From the NCBI RefSeq assembly GCF_028802875.1, contig NZ_JARAMP010000007.1:1-64000 (forward strand): a DNA stretch of 64,000 bases, in the 5' to 3' direction. The position numbers were made by a program, and so were the translations under genes. How positions within the stretch are numbered: position 1 is the first letter of the stretch; every line of letters starts with the position of its first letter. Shown one piece after another: positions 26,608 through 34,366 of the stretch. Under the pieces are notes generated by a model, which was not told the DNA's origin, did not search any database, and saw only the letters and a list, made by a program, of their open reading frames with translations. This DNA comes from Seohaeicola sp024304985. Its GTDB lineage: Bacteria > Pseudomonadota > Alphaproteobacteria > Rhodobacterales > Rhodobacteraceae.

Positions 26608-27111
26608 ATGCACGGCCAACATCCGTTTCATATCCTTCTGCCGCAGCACACGCCTTCCCTGCGACGGCGTGCGCTGAGTCTGACCTCCAGTCCGCACCGT
26701 GCCGAAGATCTGGTGCAGGACACATTGCTGAAAGCCTGGGCCAGTCGGGACAGCTTCCGGCAAGGAAGCAACCTGCGCGCCTGGTTGTTCACGATCCTGC
26801 GCAACACGTTTTTCTCTGACCTCAGAAAACATCGTCGCGAAGTCGAGGATGTCGATGGCTCATACTCTTCCAGACTGTGCGAGGAAGCCCGGCAGGAGGA
26901 TGTGATCTCGCTGAAGGAACTTATCGCCGCAACAGGGCAACTGCCCTATGTCCAGCGCCGCCCCGTGGTGCTGATGGGGGTCTACGGATATTCCCAACTT
27001 GAGGCGGCCAATGCCTGCCATTGCACGGTGGGCACGATCAAAAGCCGCGTCAGCAGGGGCAGGGCCACCCTTAACATGGCTTTGTCGGAAACCCCGAGAA
27101 TGAGCGGATAG
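26608..27111 (+). CDS. EcfG-like general-stress sigma factor
   Basis: Predicted 167-residue ECF sigma factor. Region 2 (about 10-75) contains RAEDLVQDTLLKAWA and RAWLFTILRNTFFSDLRKHRREVEDVDG; the last segment closely fits EcfG-group sigma factors. Region 4 (105-160) ends with the helix-turn-helix CTVGTIKSRVSRGRATL. The start at 26608 removes an N-terminal extension without domain character; the binding site is weak. No anti-sigma factor NepR or response regulator PhyR is encoded nearby, so the usual partners must lie elsewhere. It probably reads the GGAAC-N17-GTT promoters found before katE and other genes here. Confidence 0.8.
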   Translation: MHGQHPFHILLPQHTPSLRRRALSLTSSPHRAEDLVQDTLLKAWASRDSFRQGSNLRAWLFTILRNTFFSDLRKHRREVEDVDGSYSSRLCEEARQEDVISLKELIAATGQLPYVQRRPVVLMGVYGYSQLEAANACHCTVGTIKSRVSRGRATLNMALSETPRMSG

Positions 27112-27139
27112 CGCGGGGTCTGATGGGCAGGGCGGGCCG

Positions 27140-28261
27140 TCACGGCGCGGGTGTCGGCGGCGGTGAGGCCGCATCGGTCGCGGGCTCGACAGAGATGGCT
27201 TCGATGGCGCGCCCGCTGAGGAAGTTGCCGAAAGTTGCCAGCGCCGGCACGTGATCGCAGATCACTTTGATCAGCACGAGGATCGGCACCGCCATCAATG
27301 CGCCGGGAATGCCCCAGAGCCAGGCCCAGAAGATGACCGTCAGGAATACGGCAACCGTATTCAGTTGCAGGCGCGCCCCCAGCAGCATCGGCGTCAGAAC
27401 CTGCCCCTCGATCGCGGTCAGCGCCTGATAGGCGATGGGGGCCAGCATGGCATAGTAGAGGCTGTCGAAATGGACGATGGCAAAGGCGCCCACCCCGATC
27501 GTGCCGATGACACCCCCCAGAAACGGCAGATAGTTGAGGCAGAAGGCCGCGAGGCCCCAGACGAAGGGGTAGGGCATATCCAGCAGATACATGGCCGCGG
27601 CGATGGCAAGCCCAAGCACGGCGTTGATCACGGTGATTGCCACGATGTAATGCGACATCCGTCTTTCGATCTCGTAGATGACCGTGAGGGCGCGCTTCTT
27701 GTCGCCGAAGCGGGGAAAGGATTCCACGATCTTGACGTAGAACAGATTGCCTGCCGACAGCAGGAACAAGGCCAGCACCAGACCCGCGGCGAGGGAGGTG
27801 ACGAAACTGGCCAGATTGCTGACGGCCGTGGTCAGGAGGCCGGGTTGCTGCAACACGACGGTTGAGGCGGCTTCCTCACCGCCCTTGGCCAGATCCTCGA
27901 CCTGTTTCGAGGCGTCCTGCACCGCAGCCACGGACGCGGTGATCCCGCGCAGTTTGTCGCGCAGTTCAAAGGAGATGCGTGGGATCTCGTCGAACCAGCT
28001 GGCGACCGATCCTCCCAACAGCAGGACGGCGACACCGATCATCCCGGCAAAGCCGAAGATCATCACGAAGGCGGACAGCGGCGCGGGGATACCGCGACGC
28101 GACAGCCAGCGCACACCGGGCCCCAGCGTCAGTGCCAGCATGAAGCCCAGAACAACGGGCAGAACCACGTCCTTTGCAAAGTAGACGGCGGACAGCGTCA
28201 TCAGGATGACGATCGCCGTCAGAAGCCTGTTGGTTGTGGCCGTCTTGTCCATGCTATCCAT
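27140..28261 (-). CDS. AI-2E-family transporter
   Basis: Predicted 373-residue inner membrane protein with about seven or eight helices and a central cytoplasmic/periplasmic region (residues 95-150), matching the AI-2E / PerM family: VYFAKDVVLPVVLGFMLALTLGPGVRWL at the start and PFVWGLAAFCLNYLPFLGGVIG in the second half. Family members export small molecules or act as ion antiporters; the substrate cannot be read from sequence. The ATG at 28261 follows GGAGGA. It converges with the sigma factor gene. Confidence 0.8.
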   Translation of the reverse strand: MDSMDKTATTNRLLTAIVILMTLSAVYFAKDVVLPVVLGFMLALTLGPGVRWLSRRGIPAPLSAFVMIFGFAGMIGVAVLLLGGSVASWFDEIPRISFELRDKLRGITASVAAVQDASKQVEDLAKGGEEAASTVVLQQPGLLTTAVSNLASFVTSLAAGLVLALFLLSAGNLFYVKIVESFPRFGDKKRALTVIYEIERRMSHYIVAITVINAVLGLAIAAAMYLLDMPYPFVWGLAAFCLNYLPFLGGVIGTIGVGAFAIVHFDSLYYAMLAPIAYQALTAIEGQVLTPMLLGARLQLNTVAVFLTVIFWAWLWGIPGALMAVPILVLIKVICDHVPALATFGNFLSGRAIEAISVEPATDAASPPPTPAP

Positions 28262-28453
28262 GACTTTCCTCCGATGATCGGGATCGACCTGATCCATACG
28301 GGTGCGTTGCAACGAGCGGCGGGGTCATCCAACGGCCTGCGGCACGGGCAGGCCAGCCGTTCGTGTCGATGATACACGGGTTTTATCCGAACCGCGCATC
28401 ATAATCCGCCGGGGCAATGCGTCTTGGCCGCAGGCCGGTTTGCCGGGATGTGC

Positions 28454-29743
28454 TCATGTCGGTTGCGATCGGTTACGCGCGGGGTGCGGGGCGTTGGTCG
28501 CGTCCGAAGCGTAGCGATCCACAAGAAAGCTGGTGGCCCCATGGAACAGGGCCGAGGCGAAAATCGTGTAGGCCACCAGAGCCCAGAGCTGATCCTCGTT
28601 CACGAATTCCATATGCCCGGTCGCATAGCCGACATAGTAGATCGAGCCGATGCCGCGCACCCCGAAGAAGCCGACGATCAACCGGTCACCCGAACTCATG
28701 CCACTGCCCAGCAGGGACAACCAGCCCACCAGCGGCCTGATGACCAGCAGCAGACCGAAGCCGATGAGCGAGTGGCGCCAATCCAGAACCGGCCAGAGTG
28801 CCGGCAGGATGCCCCCCAGCAGCAATAGCAGGAAGGCGGTCAGAACATGTTCGACAGCCTCGCTGAAGGCGTGCAGTCGCTTGTGAAAGTGGTGCTTTTC
28901 CTGCACGCGGCGGCACATCAGACCGGCGGTGAATGCCCCGATGAACCCGTATCCTTCTGCCAGTTCGACGACGCCGTAGCACAACAGCACAGCCCCAAGC
29001 GCCAGAACACCGGGCCCGCTTTTCTCGATCGCCGCACTTCCCCATGGGGAAAACAGGGTGCGCCCCAGAATCCACCCGATCAGGGCACCGATCACGGCCC
29101 CGACGACGATCCGGTAGAGCACGTCGCGCAGCAGCCAGTCGGCAAGCCATTCCGACGGGTTCGTGCCCTGCGCCGCGATGATCAGCCCGAGGTAGACGAA
29201 AGGAAAGGCCAGACCATCGTTCAACCCGGCCTCGGCTGTCAGGGTGAAGCGCACGGGATGTTCGCGGCCCTCCAGCGGGGGGCCGACCTGCACATCACCT
29301 GCAAGGACAGGGTCCGTGGGGGATAGAACCGCCCCCAGCATCACGGCCCCCGCGACGGTCAAGCCGGCCAGTGCCCATCCCAGCAAGGCAATGGCCGCCA
29401 CGGTCAAGGGCATGGCGATCACCAGCAACCGCACCGTGGGCCGCCAGCGGCTCCAGTTGCTGATATCGTCGATCCGCAGACCCGTGGCAAAAAGCACCAC
29501 GATGACCACGATCTCGCTGATGATCTCCCAGATCGCGGGCGAGACGGTGGGATCTGGCACCTTTGGCATGCCGGGGATCAGGTTGAAGATCACCAGACCC
29601 AGTATCATCAGAACCGCCGAGGACAAGGCCGTGCGGTTGAAGATGATCCGGGGCAGCAGATAGGCGATGAACACAGCCGCACCGACAGCCGCCATCAGGA
29701 TGTGCATCTGCGATAGGCCGAAGAAGGGAGCGGTTTCAGACAT
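28454..29743 (-). CDS. Cation:proton antiporter, CPA1/NhaP type
   Basis: Predicted 429-residue inner membrane protein with about 12 helices. Signature motifs of CPA1 exchangers are readable: LSPTDPVLAGDVQ (residues 140-152) and EAGLNDGLAFPFV (about 170-182), whose acidic residues carry the exchanged ions. It probably exchanges Na+ or K+ for H+, a plausible partner for osmotic and pH stress. It has no visible operon partner; the AI-2E gene lies downstream on the same strand about 190 bases away. Confidence 0.85.
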   Translation of the reverse strand: MSETAPFFGLSQMHILMAAVGAAVFIAYLLPRIIFNRTALSSAVLMILGLVIFNLIPGMPKVPDPTVSPAIWEIISEIVVIVVLFATGLRIDDISNWSRWRPTVRLLVIAMPLTVAAIALLGWALAGLTVAGAVMLGAVLSPTDPVLAGDVQVGPPLEGREHPVRFTLTAEAGLNDGLAFPFVYLGLIIAAQGTNPSEWLADWLLRDVLYRIVVGAVIGALIGWILGRTLFSPWGSAAIEKSGPGVLALGAVLLCYGVVELAEGYGFIGAFTAGLMCRRVQEKHHFHKRLHAFSEAVEHVLTAFLLLLLGGILPALWPVLDWRHSLIGFGLLLVIRPLVGWLSLLGSGMSSGDRLIVGFFGVRGIGSIYYVGYATGHMEFVNEDQLWALVAYTIFASALFHGATSFLVDRYASDATNAPHPARNRSQPT

Positions 29744-29914
29744 GGACGTTCCATTTCCGGGATCGTTGGAACCAGCCGCTGTGGTTCAGGCGCATCATGC
29801 GGGGTCGTTGTTCGGCACTGACCCCGCTCTTAGCGGCTGATGAGGGGATTGCCCACCCTTTTACGGGGCGCGGGCCCCATGCCGGATTGCGGGGACTGTA
29901 TCGGAGGCAGAGTG

Positions 29915-30802
29915 TCAGCCTTGCGCGACGAAAGCCTTCGCAGGTGCAGCCTTGCTCGGCGCAATATGCGCCGCAGCAGACTTGACCGCCGCCTGCCGCG
30001 CCAAACCTGCCTGCAGAAGGCCGTCATGCGTGCCGCAGTCATAGCGCGTGCCACTGAAACGAAAGGCCGTGATCGCCGTGGTTTCGGCATCATGGGCGAT
30101 TGCGTCGGTCAGTTGGATTTCACCGCCAGCGCCTTGTTCGACACCGTGCAGGGTCGCAAATATTGCAGGATCCAGAATATAGCGGCCGACAGCCGCCAGT
30201 CGCGATGGTGCCTTGTCCGGAGCCGGTTTCTCGATCATGCCCAGAACCGACACGCTGCGCCCGATCGAGGGTCCGGCAAGTCGGAAGATGCCATAGCTTC
30301 CGGTTTCCTCGGGCTTGACCTCCATCGCTGCGATCATGTGACCTGTGCCGTATTGGGCTGCCATTTCCGGCAGGCAGGGTTCGCCCAGGATCAGGTCATC
30401 GGGCAGGATAACCCCGAAAGGTCCCGGCAGGACGTCATTCTCGGCGCAGAGCACGGCATGTCCCAGCCCCAGCGGTTCAGGCTGCTCGACGAAGACGATC
30501 TCGATGTCGTCCGGAATCTGGATATCAGCCATGGCGCTGCCCAGATTGTGTTTGCCCGCCTTGTTCAGTTGCTGGACATGGGCGCGGTGCGAGGTGAGGT
30601 ATTGGCGGATCTTTCCCTTGTCGGGATGCGTCACGACGACCACGCGCTCGACTCCCAAGGCGATCGCCTCGTCCATGGCGAATTGCAGCGCGGGACGGTC
30701 ATAGACGGCCAGCAACTCCTTGGGTGTGACCTTGGTGACCGGCAGGAGCCGCGTTCCCAATCCGGCGGCGGGGATCACGATTGAGCGAATTTTCTGTGTC
30801 AT
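29915..30802 (-). CDS. galU: UTP--glucose-1-phosphate uridylyltransferase
   Basis: Predicted 295-residue cytoplasmic enzyme making UDP-glucose from UTP and glucose-1-phosphate. Motifs include VIPAAGLGTRLLPVTKVTPKELLAVYDRPA (residues 9-38), ILPDDLILG and GEIQLTDAI. The length fits GalU/ExoN. UDP-glucose is the donor for both the succinoglycan-type operon and the cyclic glucan synthase in this window, so the gene can be read as exoN. It lies 117 bases downstream of exoM. The last 25 residues are an Ala/Lys-rich tail unlike the core. Confidence 0.93.
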   Translation of the reverse strand: MTQKIRSIVIPAAGLGTRLLPVTKVTPKELLAVYDRPALQFAMDEAIALGVERVVVVTHPDKGKIRQYLTSHRAHVQQLNKAGKHNLGSAMADIQIPDDIEIVFVEQPEPLGLGHAVLCAENDVLPGPFGVILPDDLILGEPCLPEMAAQYGTGHMIAAMEVKPEETGSYGIFRLAGPSIGRSVSVLGMIEKPAPDKAPSRLAAVGRYILDPAIFATLHGVEQGAGGEIQLTDAIAHDAETTAITAFRFSGTRYDCGTHDGLLQAGLARQAAVKSAAAHIAPSKAAPAKAFVAQG

Positions 30803-30841
30803 CTGCGGTTCTTTCCATATGGCAAGACGGTTTGTCTTGTT

Positions 30842-30867
30842 AACGCCCGTGCCGTGCCTTGCGTTCC
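30842..30867 (-). promoter_or_regulatory. Possible EcfG-type promoter (N18) before galU
   Basis: On the minus strand GGAAC (complement of 30863-30867) and GTT (complement of 30842-30844) are 18 bases apart, 39 bases before the galU start. A small inverted repeat, CAAGAC/GTCTTG (30823-30828 and 30834-30839), lies in the leader. Spacing is one longer than in the best sites, so confidence is low. Confidence 0.35.
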
Positions 30868-30919
30868 GGTCGGGCAGGGCACGCGGGTGTTTTTTGCCGC
30901 TCTTTTTCGGAGGGGTTCG

Positions 30920-31867
30920 TCAGGATTTGTAAAGTTCAAGCGTGTGCCGGCCCAGCAGATGCGCGCAGATGCCAAGTTGAAGCGACATACGCATCAAGGC
31001 GCGCGTCCGCCGGGCGGGCCAGACCGCATGCACCGCGCCCAGCCCAAGAAACAAGGTCGCCTTGCCCATGGCCTTGGCCAGCGGGATGGCCGTGCCGCTG
31101 TGGTTGCGATCCGGCTGCGTGATCATGCCATGGGTCTGTCCGGCGCGAAAACTTCTGCGCAGAAGGAATCCAAGGCTTTCCCGCTGTCTGGGGACGTCCT
31201 CATGCGTGATGGCGTCGGGAGCATACCCGATGACCCCGCCTTGTCTGACCATGCCGTGAAAGAAGGCGTCATCCTCGCCCCCGGTGCGCCCCAGAGCTAT
31301 GTCGAAGTGCCGCCCCACAAGATGGGGGCTGTCCAGACGCAGCATCACATTGCCGGTATAGCCGTTGAGGATGCGCCCGTCCTTTTGGATGACAGGGGTC
31401 GCATCGTGAAGCTGTGATCTGCGCATCCAGAGTGCCGTGTCCGCGCTGTAGACCGCCGTAACCTTGCCTAAGACAGCATCGGCGCCCGATGTCGTGATGT
31501 GGTTCAGAAGATGTCTGGCCCAGCCCATGGGGGCGACCTCGTCATCGTCGATCATGGCCAGGTAGTCCGCCCCCAGGAGACGGGCTTTCGCAAGCAGCGC
31601 GTTACGGGCGACGGATATGTTGCGTGCTGGCGCATGGACATAGTGCAAGGCGATCCCGGACTGGCCCTTTGCGTTTTCGACCAGAGGCAGGGCAGAGGGG
31701 GTGTCGTCATTATCTGCCACGATCACGCAGCAGTGCACATCCAGCGCCAGGCTTTGCTGCGCCAGACTGTCCAGCGTCTGTCGCAGCGAGGGGCGCCGAA
31801 AGGTGCAAACACCAATGGCGACGGTCACCTTGTCCCGCGCTATGCTTTGGAGCAGGGTGTCAGGCAT
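30920..31867 (-). CDS. exoM: ExoM-like glycosyltransferase (GT2)
   Basis: Predicted 315-residue cytosolic-face glycosyltransferase. It matches ExoM by IGVCTFRRPSL near residue 18, VIVADNDDTPSA, YVHAPARNISVARN, the metal-binding IDDDE (residues about 102-106), ADAVLGKVTAVYS, GGEDDAFFHG and the C-terminal RSFRAGQTHG. In S. meliloti ExoM adds the fourth sugar (a beta-1,4 glucose) to the lipid-linked succinoglycan unit. The ATG at 31867 gives the usual length (about 309); longer frames upstream are rejected because they lack family similarity, though the binding site is weak. It is separated from the main exo operon by a small plus-strand gene. Confidence 0.85.
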   Translation of the reverse strand: MPDTLLQSIARDKVTVAIGVCTFRRPSLRQTLDSLAQQSLALDVHCCVIVADNDDTPSALPLVENAKGQSGIALHYVHAPARNISVARNALLAKARLLGADYLAMIDDDEVAPMGWARHLLNHITTSGADAVLGKVTAVYSADTALWMRRSQLHDATPVIQKDGRILNGYTGNVMLRLDSPHLVGRHFDIALGRTGGEDDAFFHGMVRQGGVIGYAPDAITHEDVPRQRESLGFLLRRSFRAGQTHGMITQPDRNHSGTAIPLAKAMGKATLFLGLGAVHAVWPARRTRALMRMSLQLGICAHLLGRHTLELYKS

Positions 31868-31979
31868 CGTTGCGTTGCCACTGTGACGGCGCGCTGCTAC
31901 GGTGCGGGGGTTCCTTGGAATTGACATTGTTTGCTGGCACCACGTCCTTGACGTTCCTTCGAAGAATAGAAAGCCGGCC

Positions 31980-32210
31980 ATGAAGATCGTGTTGTTCATC
32001 TGCGGCATGTTGTGTGCGCTTGTCACGGTTGCGGCGGCGACATTGGCGCTGGGTTGGTCCGTCTGGTCGGTCGTTGCCATCTGCGGCGCCGTTCTGGTGA
32101 GCGGGCAACTTCTGTATTTGGGTGTGATACTCGGCGATGCGTGGTTGCGCCGCGCCAAGGGATCCGAGGACGATCGGCCCGCATCCTCGCGCAAGCATGG
32201 AACGCGGTGA
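31980..32210 (+). CDS. ExoX/SyrA-like small membrane protein
   Basis: Predicted 76-residue protein with two transmembrane helices (about 3-22 and 30-52) and a charged C-terminal tail (RRAKGSEDDRPASSRKHG). The pattern FICGMLCAL near the start and VLVSGQLLYLGVILGDAW resemble the exopolysaccharide-modulating SyrA/ExoX small proteins of rhizobia, which post-translationally tune EPS synthesis. It is the only plus-strand gene inside the exo cluster, between exoQ and exoM, which fits independent control. Similarity is short, so this is a contextual call. Confidence 0.5.
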   Translation: MKIVLFICGMLCALVTVAAATLALGWSVWSVVAICGAVLVSGQLLYLGVILGDAWLRRAKGSEDDRPASSRKHGTR

Positions 32211-32254
32211 CATCTGGCCCGTCACGCCGCGGTTTTCGCTGTCAGACCTGCCCT

Positions 32255-33544
32255 TCATCCGCGTTCCGCCCGGCTGTGGCGGGGCAGGAACAAGGGCGCG
32301 GCATGCCGGTCCACCTGTCTGGGTGGGGAAGCCCGGCGCACGGCGCGTAGCCCATAGACAAGCGCCACCAGCACCATGACGGACAGCGCGTGGAATTCGA
32401 AGAAAACCGGCACTTCCACGACGGACAGGATCATCACGAAGGAAATGGCCATGAAGCCGAACATGGCGGGCGCGTGCCCGACGGTCAAAAGCCAGCGGCT
32501 GGCCAGAAGAAAAGCCGGCACCAGAAGAAGGATCTGCAACAGGACACCGATCATCCCGATCTCGACCGCGTTGGACAGAACGAGGTTGTGGAAATTGAAA
32601 CCGGATCTGGACAGGATGTAGAAATCCGACCAAAGCGCCTCGGCCAGGGCGTTGCCCTCGACCCAGAAGGCACGGTAGCCTGTGCCCAGGATGGGGGCGC
32701 GTGTGATTTCGGCGACGGCGGACGCCCATAATTCGGTCCGGCCCGTCAGGGAGGTGTCTTTCCCCGTCATCTGCACGATCACACCCATGATTGCATCGCG
32801 GAACGGGATCACGATCCCCAGCACGACCATCAGAGCGCCCCGCAGTAGCATGGCGCGCGGTCTGCGGCGGGCGGGTGGCAGGCCGGACAGGCCCAGCAGG
32901 ATCAGCGCGGCCACCAACACGAAGACGGATGCCAGAATGGCGCCCACCGACTGCGCCAAGGCGATCTGCGGCAGGGCAAGAGCCGCGCCGCCCAGCCCGG
33001 CAAGACGCCAGATCACGGGTTGCCCGCGATCGGCCAGAAAGGCGAAAGAACACAGGAGCAGCGCAACCATGGTGAACGCAAAGTAGTTCTTGCTGTCGAA
33101 GATCCCGATCCAGACACCATCGGCCCGGACATCACCGATCAGCACACTGGCAATCCCTGCCATCGCAAGGGCGGCGAACTGAACGCGCAAGAAGATGACC
33201 GGGGCCAGACGATTTGCCAGCGTGACGGCGATCATGAAGGTGACCAGCAACTGCAACCCGTGCCTGAGAGAGAGATCAGGATGCGCCGACCACAGGGCGC
33301 TGAGGGTGCACCACATGGGCAACAGGAAAAGCCACCAGTAGTCCTGCACCTCGCGCAGGGTCAGGTCGATCCGGCGCAGCATCAGGAAAAGTCCCGAGAT
33401 CAGGAAGATCAGCACCCCTTCGCGCCCCAGATAGGACAGGAAAACCAACGCGGTGAAGACCGCCAGCGCCAACAGCACGTTCGGGCAGATGTTGAACCCT
33501 TCTGCGGTCCGGGCGTGGTTCGGCTGGTGGCGAAAGGAGCTCAT
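32255..33544 (-). CDS. exoQ: EPS polymerase / O-antigen ligase-like, ExoQ
   Basis: Predicted 429-residue inner membrane protein with about 10-11 helices and a large loop in the second half (residues about 270-330, TSLTGRTELWASAVAEI and ILGTGYRAFW), the Wzy_C pattern of O-antigen ligase/polymerase proteins. ExoQ (433 residues in S. meliloti) polymerises succinoglycan units into high-molecular-weight chains. The ATG at 33544 overlaps the exoK stop as ATGA, indicating coupled translation. It is the last gene of the minus-strand operon. Confidence 0.85.
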   Translation of the reverse strand: MSSFRHQPNHARTAEGFNICPNVLLALAVFTALVFLSYLGREGVLIFLISGLFLMLRRIDLTLREVQDYWWLFLLPMWCTLSALWSAHPDLSLRHGLQLLVTFMIAVTLANRLAPVIFLRVQFAALAMAGIASVLIGDVRADGVWIGIFDSKNYFAFTMVALLLCSFAFLADRGQPVIWRLAGLGGAALALPQIALAQSVGAILASVFVLVAALILLGLSGLPPARRRPRAMLLRGALMVVLGIVIPFRDAIMGVIVQMTGKDTSLTGRTELWASAVAEITRAPILGTGYRAFWVEGNALAEALWSDFYILSRSGFNFHNLVLSNAVEIGMIGVLLQILLLVPAFLLASRWLLTVGHAPAMFGFMAISFVMILSVVEVPVFFEFHALSVMVLVALVYGLRAVRRASPPRQVDRHAAPLFLPRHSRAERG

Positions 33545-34365
33545 TCCACGTCCTGCGACAGCGTGCAAAGGACGGAGTCCGGAAACTGACAGGCGTCGCC
33601 CAGGGCGGTGAAGGCGATCCAGTCGATATCCATCCGCTTGGGCTGATCGGGTTCGACAAAGGGCCCCATCCAGTCGGTCAGCGTGTCGGATCCCCACAGG
33701 CTGAAGTAGATCTTCTGCGGACGTTCGGGCAAGGCGGTGTCCGACACGTCATGGATCAACTGACCGTTGACATACCACCGCAGCCGTCCGGGTTCCCATG
33801 TGAAGGAATAGATGTGAAAGGCTTCATGCGCGGGCCGGGGCAGGGGCACGACGGCCCCATGCATCGGCACACCGTCCACATAGGTGTTCACCGTCACATC
33901 CTGCGGGTTGGCGGTCAGGATCTCGACGTCGATCTCGTCATGGCGTTCGCCATGCGTCGGTCCGATATAGGTAAAGAACGCGGCATTCAGACCGCTTCCT
34001 TCGTTCGTTCTGATCCGCGCCTCATAGGTGCCGTGGCTGAACCTTTGCCGGGTCTGGATTTCACCGCAGAGATAGGCATGGGCCAGGCTGTCGTGCCGAA
34101 GGAACAGCAGACCGATGTGATCCGCCTCATGCACCACGGCGCTTTCGGACCAGAGGCAGTTCTGATGGTCGCCGTTGCTCCACCCGTCCGAGACATACCA
34201 ACGGTCGCGGTCGAATGTTGACAGATCGTCGAAGAAGGATGTGCCGATGCTGTCGGCCCGTGCCTGGAGTGACGTCATCAGCAGCAGGACGGCCCCAACG
34301 GTCCGGGCTGTGCGGGCGATACACGGTATCCGGCCCGAAACGCGTCGTGATCGTGGATCAGTCAT
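33541..34365 (-). CDS. exoK: Family 16 glycoside hydrolase, ExoK-like
   Basis: Predicted 274-residue secreted endo-beta-glycanase. The N terminus has a basic stretch and a hydrophobic core ending LLLMTSLQARA-D, a signal peptide. The GH16 fold is recognised by WYVSDGWSNGDHQNC and by the catalytic HDEIDVEIL, whose two Glu act as nucleophile and acid/base. ExoK depolymerises nascent succinoglycan outside the cell to give lower-mass chains. The ATG at 34365 follows AGGGGG; another in-frame ATG lies five codons earlier. It starts one base before the exoP stop codon ends, so the two genes overlap or abut. Confidence 0.85.
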   Translation of the reverse strand: MTDPRSRRVSGRIPCIARTARTVGAVLLLMTSLQARADSIGTSFFDDLSTFDRDRWYVSDGWSNGDHQNCLWSESAVVHEADHIGLLFLRHDSLAHAYLCGEIQTRQRFSHGTYEARIRTNEGSGLNAAFFTYIGPTHGERHDEIDVEILTANPQDVTVNTYVDGVPMHGAVVPLPRPAHEAFHIYSFTWEPGRLRWYVNGQLIHDVSDTALPERPQKIYFSLWGSDTLTDWMGPFVEPDQPKRMDIDWIAFTALGDACQFPDSVLCTLSQDVE

Positions 34366-34366
34366 C

